Below are positions 1 through 6,767 of a stretch of DNA of 64,000 nucleotides, one piece after another (position 1 is the first letter of the stretch; every line of letters begins with the position of its first letter). The position numbers and the translations under genes were made by a program. This DNA is from Bryobacteraceae bacterium. GTDB lineage: Bacteria > Acidobacteriota > Terriglobia > Bryobacterales > Bryobacteraceae. Where the stretch lies: the NCBI GenBank assembly GCA_947458745.1, contig CANGYQ010000002.1:682001-746000 (forward strand), written 5' to 3'. Under the pieces are notes generated by a model. It was not told where the DNA came from. It was given only the letters and a program-made list of their open reading frames with translations, and ran no database searches.

Positions 1-68
1 GCCGCTGCGGTACGTATGTCGGCATCCGTCAGGCAGTCCTGACGGCGGCCAAGAATCTGAAGGCGTAG
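1..68 (+). CDS. (2Fe-2S)-binding subunit of a molybdenum hydroxylase, C-terminal end only
   Basis: Only the last 21 codons are in the window, read from base 3 to the TAG at 66-68. The peptide begins RCGTYVGIRQAV. This is the tail of the CRCGTY motif that holds the second [2Fe-2S] cluster in the small subunit of xanthine dehydrogenase/aldehyde oxidase family enzymes. The Mo subunit follows 29 bp downstream and the FAD subunit after that, so this is the first of three subunits in the order Fe-S, Mo, FAD. In the family this subunit passes electrons from the Mo centre to FAD. The complete 2Fe-2S subunit at 59139-59594 ends in a very similar way. The upstream part is outside the window. Confidence 0.85.
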   Translation, partial: RCGTYVGIRQAVLTAAKNLKA

Positions 69-97
69 TCAACCGGAGAAGAGGAAAGGAACCCACG

Positions 98-2272
98 ATG
101 CCCGAATACAAATGGCCACCGATGGAAAAGCGCCGCGTTGTCGGCAAGCGGATCAGCCGCTTGGACGGCATTGCGAAGTCGAGCGGCAAAGCCAAGTACC
201 CCTCCGATTTGAACCTGCCCGGCACGTTGTTTGGCGTCATTCTGACCAGCCCGCATGCCCACGCCAAGGTGAAGTCGATTGATCTCGCCGCCGCCAAGGC
301 GATGAAGGGTGTCGCTGACATCCGCGTCGTGGCTCCGGCCGGTACCGAGATCCAGTGGGCCGGTGCCGAGATCGCCTACATCGCGGCCGAGACGGAGCCG
401 ATTGCTCGCGACGCGATGCGCGCCATCAAGGTGGATTACGAAGTGATGCCGCACCTGGTGCGCGAAGATGATCTGGCCAAGGCCGGTCCTCGCGCCAAAG
501 CTGCTGGCGAGCAGGTCACCGGCGATCCGGACAAGGCGTTCCGCGAAGCCGACGTGACCATTGAAGGCTCCTACGGCATTCCGGTGTTGACGCACTCCTG
601 CCTGGAACCGCACGGTCAAGTGGTGGGCTGGAAGGGAGACAAGATCGATTACTACCCCTCCACGCAGAACGTCTCTGGCATTGGCGGTGATCTGGCACGC
701 TCGCTCAGCGTGCCGGTTAACAGTGTCAGCGTCAAGATGGACTATATGGGCGGCGGCTTCGGCGCCAAGTTCCCGTCTGATATCTGGGGCCGCGAAAGCG
801 CGCAGATGTCGAAGACCTCGGGCGGCAAGCCGGTGAAGCTGTTCCTGGACCGCGCGCAGGAATTGACCATTGCGGGTGTGCGCCCCTCGGCCTACGCCAA
901 GGTGAAGGTTTCGGCCAAGAAGGACGGCACCATCACTGGTTGGCAGTCCGATAGCTGGGCCACCGGCGGCGTCGGTGGTGGCGGCATGGCCCCCATCCCC
1001 TACGTCTTCACCTCCATCCCCAACAAGCGGATGAACCACACGGCCGTCTCCACCAATACGGGTGGCGCACGCGCGTGGCGTGCTCCGAACCATCCGCAGG
1101 CTTCGTTCATCACTTGTGCGGCGTTTGAGGATCTGGCCGCCAAGCTGAAGATGGACCCGACCGAACTGTTCGACAAGAACTTGGGCTACACGGCGCGCGC
1201 GGACGTCTACCGCAAGCAGATCGCCAAGGCCAAGGAAATGATCGAATGGTCCAAGCACTGGCACCAGCGCGGTGAAGTTAAGACCGTCGGCGCCGCCGCT
1301 GGATCTTCGTCACTCCGCCGCGGTTTGGGCATGGGTATTGCCACCTGGGGTGGCGCGGGTCACGCCAGCGAATGCCGCGTGAACGTGCATCCAGATGGCG
1401 TCGTCGAAATTGAGATCGGCAGCCAGGACATCGGCACTGGCACTCGGACCGCCATCGCGATGGTGGTGGCCGAGATGCTGGGTCTCTCGCACACGGAAGT
1501 AAAGGTCAAGTTGGGTGAGAACATCTACCCCCCTTCAGGCGCATCGGGTGGTTCCACTACGATTGGTGGCGTCTCGTCTTCATCACTGAAGGCGGCGGCC
1601 AACGCGCTCGAAAAGTTAATGGAAGCGGTGGCCGGTTCGCTCGGCACCACGCCCGATCAACTGGAGGCGGTAGACTCCACCATCCGCGTCAAGGGTAACC
1701 CCTCGAAGCAGATCTCCTGGAAGGCGGCCTGCCAGAAGTTGGGCGTCAAGTCGATCTCCGAGACCGGCAAGAACGACCCCAAGAACCCCGGCGGCTTGAA
1801 CACCCAGGGCGTGGGCGGTATCCAGATGGCCGACGTCACGGTCGACATCGAAACCGGCGTCGCGAAGGTAAACAAGATCATCGCCGTGCAGGATTGCGGC
1901 TTGGTCGTTAACCCCAAGACGGCCGAAAGCCAAGTCTACGGTGCCATGATCATGAGCGTCTGCGGTGCGCTGATGGAAGAGCGCATCATGGACGAAATGA
2001 CCGGTCGCGTGATGAACGCCGACATGGAATTCTACAAGCTGGCCGGCATCTCCGACATCGGAGAAATGCAGGTCCACATGGACATCTCGCCGGAGCATGA
2101 CAAGCGCGGCGTGATTGGTTTGGGCGAACCCTGCGCCATCGGTGGCGTGGCGGCGATTGCCAACGCGGTCGCCAATGCGATCGGTGTTCGCGTGCCCACT
2201 TTGCCGGTGACGCCTGACAAGGTGCTCGCGGCCCTTTACGGTGATAAGCTCGGCCGGCAGTCGCTGGCGTAG
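98..2272 (+). CDS. Xanthine dehydrogenase family protein, molybdopterin-binding subunit
   Basis: A 724-residue Mo-cofactor subunit of the xanthine dehydrogenase/aldehyde oxidase/CO dehydrogenase family, which hydroxylates carbon centres of heterocycles or aldehydes. The N-terminal hammerhead domain (RISRLDGIAKSSGKAKY onward) is followed by the Mo-binding domains. The GGGFGAKF loop, the ARAWRAPNHPQ segment in the place of the usual RGxGxP loop, and the GLGEPCAIGG segment carrying the expected catalytic Glu near the C-terminus are all readable. There is no signal peptide, so a cytoplasmic enzyme is likely unless it is carried out with a partner. The ATG at 98 follows an AGAGGAAAGGA ribosome site. 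Substrate cannot be told from the sequence. It forms an operon with the 2Fe-2S subunit upstream and the FAD subunit 18 bp downstream. Confidence 0.93.
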   Translation: MPEYKWPPMEKRRVVGKRISRLDGIAKSSGKAKYPSDLNLPGTLFGVILTSPHAHAKVKSIDLAAAKAMKGVADIRVVAPAGTEIQWAGAEIAYIAAETEPIARDAMRAIKVDYEVMPHLVREDDLAKAGPRAKAAGEQVTGDPDKAFREADVTIEGSYGIPVLTHSCLEPHGQVVGWKGDKIDYYPSTQNVSGIGGDLARSLSVPVNSVSVKMDYMGGGFGAKFPSDIWGRESAQMSKTSGGKPVKLFLDRAQELTIAGVRPSAYAKVKVSAKKDGTITGWQSDSWATGGVGGGGMAPIPYVFTSIPNKRMNHTAVSTNTGGARAWRAPNHPQASFITCAAFEDLAAKLKMDPTELFDKNLGYTARADVYRKQIAKAKEMIEWSKHWHQRGEVKTVGAAAGSSSLRRGLGMGIATWGGAGHASECRVNVHPDGVVEIEIGSQDIGTGTRTAIAMVVAEMLGLSHTEVKVKLGENIYPPSGASGGSTTIGGVSSSSLKAAANALEKLMEAVAGSLGTTPDQLEAVDSTIRVKGNPSKQISWKAACQKLGVKSISETGKNDPKNPGGLNTQGVGGIQMADVTVDIETGVAKVNKIIAVQDCGLVVNPKTAESQVYGAMIMSVCGALMEERIMDEMTGRVMNADMEFYKLAGISDIGEMQVHMDISPEHDKRGVIGLGEPCAIGGVAAIANAVANAIGVRVPTLPVTPDKVLAALYGDKLGRQSLA

Positions 2273-2290
2273 TCAAGGAGATCAACTACC

Positions 2291-3271
2291 ATGCAAGCCT
2301 TTGAATACGCGAACCCCACTTCGGTGAAGGAAGCTGTCGGAATGCTGGGCGCCACCTGGTCCGACGCGGCCGTGCTGGCGGGCGGCACCGACCTGCTCAG
2401 CTTGATGAAGGATTATGTGATGTCGCCCAAGCGCGTCGTCAACATCAAGAACATCAAGGAACTGCAGGGCATCAGCGCCTCCGGCGGTGGCCTCCGCATT
2501 GGCGCGGCGGTCACCATCGAGGAATTGGTGAACTATGCCAGCCTCCGCACCAACTACCCGTCACTGCATGCGGCGGCCTCGGGCATCACCAGCCCGCAGA
2601 TCCGCAACATGGGCACGGTAGGTGGCGACATCTGCCAGCGTCCGCGCTGCTGGTACTTCCGCCAGGGCCATGGCCTGCTGGCCATGCACAGCGGCAAGAG
2701 CCTGGTGACCAACGGCGAAAACAAGTACCACGCCATCTTTGGCGAAGGCCCCGGCAAGTTCGTCTCGGCCTCCAGCCTAGGCCCCGCGCTGGTCGCTTTG
2801 GGCGCCAAGATCAAGATCGCGTCGGCTTCGGGCGAGAAGGAAGTGGACGCCGCCAAGTTCTTCCTCGACCCCAAGTCCGATGCTGAGCGTGAAGTTGCCC
2901 TGGCCCCGAACGAGATCGTGACGGCCATCATGCTGCCGGCGGCTCGCAACGTCCGCAATGCCACCTACGAAGTGCGCCACAAGGACGCGCTCGATTGGCC
3001 GCTGGCCACCGCTTCGGTGGCGCTCACGATGGATGGCAACAAAGTGAAGTCCGCGCAGGTGGTTCTGGGTCACGTGGCCACCACCCCGTGGAATGCGGCT
3101 GAGGCGGGCAAGTGGCTTGTCGGCAAGACCATTGACGCGGACGTCGCTGCCAAGGCGGCGGATGCAGCGCTGGCCGGTGCCAAGCCGCTGTCGCAGAACA
3201 TCTACAAGGTCCAGTTGGCCAAAGTGGCGGTGAAGCGTTCGCTGCTGGCCGCTGCCGGCATCAAGGTCTAA
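2291..3271 (+). CDS. Xanthine dehydrogenase family protein, FAD-binding subunit
   Basis: A 326-residue flavoprotein subunit that takes electrons from the 2Fe-2S clusters to FAD. The first FAD loop is visible as LAGGTDLLSLMK, and the second as IRNMGTVGGDICQRPRCWYFRQ. The CQRPRCWYFR stretch resembles the loop of the PaoB/YagS-type FAD subunits, which bind an extra [4Fe-4S] cluster. Here only two Cys remain and the loop is short, so the cluster is probably absent. The C-terminal CO-dehydrogenase flavoprotein domain covers about residues 205-320. The ribosome site AAGGAG lies just before the ATG at 2291. The gene is 18 bp after the Mo subunit and 16 bp before a small Cys-rich gene. Confidence 0.92.
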   Translation: MQAFEYANPTSVKEAVGMLGATWSDAAVLAGGTDLLSLMKDYVMSPKRVVNIKNIKELQGISASGGGLRIGAAVTIEELVNYASLRTNYPSLHAAASGITSPQIRNMGTVGGDICQRPRCWYFRQGHGLLAMHSGKSLVTNGENKYHAIFGEGPGKFVSASSLGPALVALGAKIKIASASGEKEVDAAKFFLDPKSDAEREVALAPNEIVTAIMLPAARNVRNATYEVRHKDALDWPLATASVALTMDGNKVKSAQVVLGHVATTPWNAAEAGKWLVGKTIDADVAAKAADAALAGAKPLSQNIYKVQLAKVAVKRSLLAAAGIKV

Positions 3272-3287
3272 TCAAAGAAGAGGAACC

Positions 3288-3509
3288 ATGGAACGCGCCG
3301 GACTTGCGCGCATCGATCAGGACGACGACCGCTGCTACAACCTCTGTTGGAAGGGGATGTACATCGACGCCGAGTGGGACCCCAGTGTTCAGCACGGAAA
3401 TGATCGACTGTTCTGGTGCCACAAAACAATGACCCCGCTGGGGCCGGACAGCCGCCTGGTGGACGACTACGAGTGCAATGAGACTCGCAGTTGCTACAAG
3501 GCGCTTTAG
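3288..3509 (+). CDS. Small Cys-rich protein at the end of the Mo-hydroxylase operon
   Basis: A 73-residue protein I do not recognise. It is acidic and aromatic, with five cysteines at residues 16, 20, 44, 63 and 69, including a CYNLC pair, and no signal peptide or membrane segment. The ATG at 3288 is preceded by AAGAAGAGGA and lies 16 bp after the FAD subunit, in the same direction, so it should be co-transcribed with the hydroxylase. The reading frame looks real because of its ribosome site, spacing and non-shadow composition. A metal or Fe-S role, or an assembly role for the hydroxylase, is only a guess from context. Confidence 0.65.
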   Translation: MERAGLARIDQDDDRCYNLCWKGMYIDAEWDPSVQHGNDRLFWCHKTMTPLGPDSRLVDDYECNETRSCYKAL

Positions 3510-3586
3510 CTGGGATTTGGAGTGGTTGCTTTTTCAAGCCCCACTTCTTGGTGAATGTGTTTTAAGATTAAGCCTAGGAGAGCCGC

Positions 3587-4258
3587 ATGCGTTATTTCTT
3601 GATCGCGATTCTTGTTGCCACCGCCACCGTGGCTGGCAGCCTACCGAAGGCCAATATTGAAGGCCGTTATGTGGAGGCCCGGACGGCCGACATCTACACC
3701 GGTGCCTGCTACGCCAATGCCGAAGTGAACCTGATGGGTCACGAAGCGGTGTTCGGCTGGGTGATCGACAAGGGCAACTATAATGGCGTGGACCTCAGCG
3801 GCCTGGGCGTCCTGGGTGTGGTGAAAGCCAATGCCACGTTGGGCGACGTCCACAACACGTCTTACCCCGTCAAGTCCGTGATTATCGTTGACGAAAAGGC
3901 GACCGTGGAGCAAAAGGCCGCCTTGATCGGCTTTGCCAAGCGCATGTCCGGCGACCTGCTGCAGGACGTGGTGGCGGTGCAGACGCGGCCGGTGAAGATC
4001 GAAGTGGCCAACAACAATATCCACTCGATGCGCGTCAAACTGACCGCCGGCGAACTGGCCCAGATCGAGACCCGCCCACTGGTCGAGACCGATCAGATCT
4101 GCCGTCACGAAGAAGTTTGGTACTCGCCGTTGACCAATGTCGACCACGCGATGCCCGCCTTTGCGGCTGAGAACAAGTACACCGGTATGGACCTGGGCAC
4201 CCGCTGGTCCAGCCAGAAGCGCTCCGCCTTTGTGGGCACGTTCCACCTGAGCGAATAG
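3587..4258 (+). CDS. Secreted DUF1326 domain-containing protein
   Basis: A 223-residue protein with an N-terminal signal peptide (MRYFLIAILVATATVAGS). The body matches the DUF1326 family as I know it: an IEGRYVEAR start, then the DKGNYNGVDLSGLGVLGVV segment, which is the most constant part of the family, and an SAFVGTFHLSE end. The Cys cluster often found near the family N-terminus is reduced to one Cys here. Function is unknown. The gene has its own ribosome site (AGGAGAG, about 5 bp before the ATG), lies 77 bp after the small Cys-rich gene, and is followed by a strong terminator. It may belong to the same transcript as the Mo-hydroxylase genes. Confidence 0.8.
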   Translation: MRYFLIAILVATATVAGSLPKANIEGRYVEARTADIYTGACYANAEVNLMGHEAVFGWVIDKGNYNGVDLSGLGVLGVVKANATLGDVHNTSYPVKSVIIVDEKATVEQKAALIGFAKRMSGDLLQDVVAVQTRPVKIEVANNNIHSMRVKLTAGELAQIETRPLVETDQICRHEEVWYSPLTNVDHAMPAFAAENKYTGMDLGTRWSSQKRSAFVGTFHLSE

Positions 4259-4283
4259 TCAGTCCGCGTCTAAGCAGTTTGTG

Positions 4284-4316
4284 AAGGCCGCCTTTCGGGG
4301 CGGCCTTTCGCTTTTC
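4284..4316 (+). terminator. Rho-independent terminator after the DUF1326 gene
   Basis: A perfect 9-bp stem (AAGGCCGCC at 4284-4292 with GGCGGCCTT at 4299-4307), a 6-nt loop, and a T-rich tail (TCGCTTTT). It sits 26 bp after the DUF1326 stop codon and before parA, so it should end the operon that starts upstream of the window. Confidence 0.85.
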
Positions 4317-4349
4317 CGGACCATCGGCCGATAGGCTAAATTGGGTTTT

Positions 4350-5207
4350 ATGCCGAAGGTGATTGCGATCATCAACCTCAAGGGCGGTGTAGGCAAGACA
4401 ACGCTGACCGTCGCCCTGGCGGAGTTCCTTTCTACGCATCACGGCAAGCGCGTCCTGGTGATGGACCTGGACCCGCAAACTAACTCCACCATCATGCTGA
4501 TCGGGCAGGAGAAGTGGAAGCAACTCAACAAGCGGGAACTGACGCTGGCAGGCCTGTTTCGCCACGAGGTGGAGGATCGCAAGGGCCGTTTTGATTTGGG
4601 GGCCTGTGTCCAGCCGCAAGTGGGCAACGTCGATTCCGTCACCACGGTGGACCTGATCCCCTCCAGCCTGGACCTGATCGACCTGCAGGACCAGATCCCG
4701 CCCGTATCGCCCGCCTCGTACCGCCTGAAGAGTTCGGCCGATGTGCTGTGGCGCTCGGCCAGCAGTGTCATCGAGGACTACGACTACGTTCTGCTCGATT
4801 GCCCGCCCGCCTTGGGAACGGTGACGTTGAATGGTCTGCGGATCGCGGATGGTTTTCTGATTCCGGTCATCCCGGATGTTCTCTCCACCTACGGCGTGAA
4901 GCCGATTCTCGACAAAGTGCGTGAGTTCTCCAGACGCATTGAACGGCGCATCAAGCCGCTGGGCATCGTGGTTGGCCGCTACAAGTCGATCAGCAACCTG
5001 CACAACGCAACCCTCGAATCATTGAGCGAACACTCCGGCTACCCGCCCGTACTGGCACCCTTCATCCCCGACAGCGTCCACATTGCGGAAGCGGCCAACT
5101 TCCACTTGAAGTACACGACCCTCAAGCAAAAGTACGGCTACTCCGGCACCGCCTTTGACGCCTTCTCCGGGTTGACGGAGCAGGTCCTTCACATCACCAA
5201 GGGTTAG
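4350..5207 (+). CDS. ParA family ATPase (orphan)
   Basis: A deviant-Walker ATPase of the ParA/Soj type, which positions DNA or protein cargo through ATP-dependent dimerisation. The deviant Walker A reads LKGGVGKTT near the N-terminus, the A' motif reads MDLDPQTNS, and Walker B reads VLLDCPPALG. I prefer the ATG at 4350 (MPKVIAIIN). A TTG at 4341 would add three residues and has an AGG 5 bp upstream, so it cannot be excluded. No ParB, parS-like array or chemotaxis/flagellar neighbour is present, so the cargo is unknown. The gene stands alone between a terminator and a convergent gene whose 3' end overlaps it by 4 bp. Confidence 0.92.
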   Translation: MPKVIAIINLKGGVGKTTLTVALAEFLSTHHGKRVLVMDLDPQTNSTIMLIGQEKWKQLNKRELTLAGLFRHEVEDRKGRFDLGACVQPQVGNVDSVTTVDLIPSSLDLIDLQDQIPPVSPASYRLKSSADVLWRSASSVIEDYDYVLLDCPPALGTVTLNGLRIADGFLIPVIPDVLSTYGVKPILDKVREFSRRIERRIKPLGIVVGRYKSISNLHNATLESLSEHSGYPPVLAPFIPDSVHIAEAANFHLKYTTLKQKYGYSGTAFDAFSGLTEQVLHITKG

Positions 5208-5602
5208 TGCTTACGGGCTCGTATCATGCGTCGCCGCAAGATGGCTTGGTACTTGGTCAGGGCATCTGAATTGATCAAGACATCCCGATCAATTCCCTCC
5301 CATACTTCGGCGGTCGTTCTGTCTACAAGGTAATTGCCAATCAGGCCACTCCCCGATCTTGGACACATATTGCGCACTTGAAAGAAGATCGCTGTTGCCT
5401 CAATCCACAAGACTTCGATACTGGGGCAGCCCTTCGCATTGATTGTCCCCAGGAATGCGGGTGTCCGCCTAATCAGTGACTCGGACTCGGTGCGCGAAAG
5501 CAAGGATTCAGAGGCACACGCCAAATCGACGGGGACGAGACAGATCGCGGCCCAAAAGAAACTACGGCTCAACGCAGGGAACACCCCGTACGGCTGAATC
5601 AT
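5204..5602 (-). CDS. Hypothetical secreted protein
   Basis: A 132-residue protein of no recognised family. The first 30 residues contain a hydrophobic stretch ending in a plausible signal-peptidase site (LVPVDLACASES). The second half has a distinctive region (SGSGLIGNYLVDRTTAEVW). The ATG follows the stop of the DUF1572 gene after 2 bp in the same direction, so the two probably form one transcript. The 3' end overlaps the ParA stop codon convergently by 4 bp. The A+T content is somewhat higher than its neighbours. Confidence 0.55.
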   Translation of the reverse strand: MIQPYGVFPALSRSFFWAAICLVPVDLACASESLLSRTESESLIRRTPAFLGTINAKGCPSIEVLWIEATAIFFQVRNMCPRSGSGLIGNYLVDRTTAEVWEGIDRDVLINSDALTKYQAILRRRMIRARKH

Positions 5603-5604
5603 CT

Positions 5605-6153
5605 TTACCGCTGGCTCGCTTCTCCCGAAAACACCTTCCGCGTATAGGCGGCCGACTGGCCGCGCGGCACGCTGAGCGGCTTCCAGGTCGCGCTCTGAAG
5701 ATGCTTGGCCAGAAACACGATTTGCCCAATATGGGAGGCGTAGTGGGCGATCTGGCGGTTGATCGCCTGCATGGCTGACATGGCTTCACCGCGGATGGTG
5801 ATGGTGGCGGTGAGGTCGCGCTCCGTCAGGCTGTCGAGCGTGGCAAAGACGATCGACCAGCCCTCATCCCAGAGCGCCAGCACTTCCGCTCGCGTCGCGG
5901 GCGGGGCTTCGAACTCGGTATCGCGGTTGCGGTCGGGCTTCTCGCCGTCGGTGGTCAAAAAGTCGGTCCAGCGGGAGCGCATGTTGCCCACCATGTGCTT
6001 AACGATCAGCGCGACCGAGTTCATCTCCGGGTCCAGCACGGCGGTGAACTGCTCTTCGGTCAACTGGTCCATCGCGCGCTCGGCCATCTTCTTGTACTGA
6101 TGGAAGACCGCGACGGAGTCTTGCAGATAGGAGGTGGTGAATTCCAGTGCCAT
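5605..6153 (-). CDS. DUF1572 / DinB-fold family protein
   Basis: A 182-residue four-helix-bundle protein of the DUF1572 branch of the DinB/YfiT superfamily. These are often metal-dependent enzymes of thiol or stress metabolism, but this branch has no settled function. The start MALEFTTSYLQDSV, the MNSVALIVKHMVGNMRSRW segment with a candidate metal His, and the INRQIAHYASHIGQIVFLAKHL segment with two more His are family-typical. I start at the ATG at 6153, which has GATGGA 5 bp upstream, rather than an in-frame position 57 bp further upstream. It is divergent from another DinB-fold gene at 6209 and followed by a hypothetical gene 2 bp after its stop. Confidence 0.85.
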   Translation of the reverse strand: MALEFTTSYLQDSVAVFHQYKKMAERAMDQLTEEQFTAVLDPEMNSVALIVKHMVGNMRSRWTDFLTTDGEKPDRNRDTEFEAPPATRAEVLALWDEGWSIVFATLDSLTERDLTATITIRGEAMSAMQAINRQIAHYASHIGQIVFLAKHLQSATWKPLSVPRGQSAAYTRKVFSGEASQR

Positions 6154-6171
6154 AGTTCCATCATCCCCTGC

Positions 6172-6201
6172 TTGACGCCCGCCGCGTGATCGGATTAGAT
6201 A
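6172..6201 (+). promoter_or_regulatory. Sigma-70-like promoter placing transcription at the start codon of the DinB gene
   Basis: TTGACG at 6172-6177, an 18-bp spacer and TAGATA at 6196-6201. A start site 7-8 nt after the -10 falls at 6208-6209, the A of the ATG of the downstream gene. No Shine-Dalgarno sequence can fit between, so the mRNA is probably leaderless. The position and spacing are seen directly; the start site is inferred. Confidence 0.55.
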
Positions 6202-6208
6202 CACAAGC

Positions 6209-6709
6209 ATGTTTCGCCAATTAGAAGACTTTTACAAGGACTGGGCCTACGAAATGGAGGCCACGGGCAAGGTGATGTCCGCGCTGACCGACGCCTCGCT
6301 GGCGCAACGGATCACGCCGGAAGGCCGGTCACTGGGTGAACTGGCCTGGCACATCGCGGAAACGCCCAGCGAGATGATGACGCAGGCCGGTCTCCCGATC
6401 CAAGTCACCCATGAGGGGCAGGAGATCCCGGCCAGCGCGGCCGAAATTGCGGCCACTTACGCCAAGGCCGCGCAGGCGGTGGTCGATCAATTGAAAGTGC
6501 ACTGGACCGATGCCATGCTGCTGGACGAGGTCCCGATGTACGGCGAGTCCTGGACGCGCGGCACCGTGCTGGACGCGTTGATGGGCCACCAGAACCACCA
6601 TCGGGGCCAGATGACCGTGCTGATGCGGCAGGCGGGACTCACGGTTCCGGGCGTCTATGGCCCGGCCAAGGAAGAGTGGGCGGCCTACGGTATGCCCGCG
6701 CCCCGTTAG
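6209..6709 (+). CDS. DinB family protein
   Basis: A 166-residue DinB-fold protein (four-helix bundle, usually binding a divalent metal through three His). Candidate ligands are the His in LGELAWHIAETP and the pair in MGHQNHHRGQMTVLMRQAG, the classic C-terminal DinB motif. Family members include damage-inducible proteins and thiol transferases; the substrate here is unknown. The ATG at 6209 has no ribosome site and fits a leaderless transcript from the promoter at 6172-6201. It is divergent from the related DUF1572 gene and may share regulation with it. Confidence 0.9.
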   Translation: MFRQLEDFYKDWAYEMEATGKVMSALTDASLAQRITPEGRSLGELAWHIAETPSEMMTQAGLPIQVTHEGQEIPASAAEIAATYAKAAQAVVDQLKVHWTDAMLLDEVPMYGESWTRGTVLDALMGHQNHHRGQMTVLMRQAGLTVPGVYGPAKEEWAAYGMPAPR

Positions 6710-6767
6710 CACGGGCAATCTGATAGATTCCCTCCAGGCGGTCTCCGCCGCTCCCTGGGAGGTGCTG

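Noticed and set aside
29-1264. 411-codon open frame on the minus strand opposite the Mo subunit
   Set aside because: Shadow of the high-GC coding frame; the plus strand encodes a clear molybdopterin subunit with family motifs.
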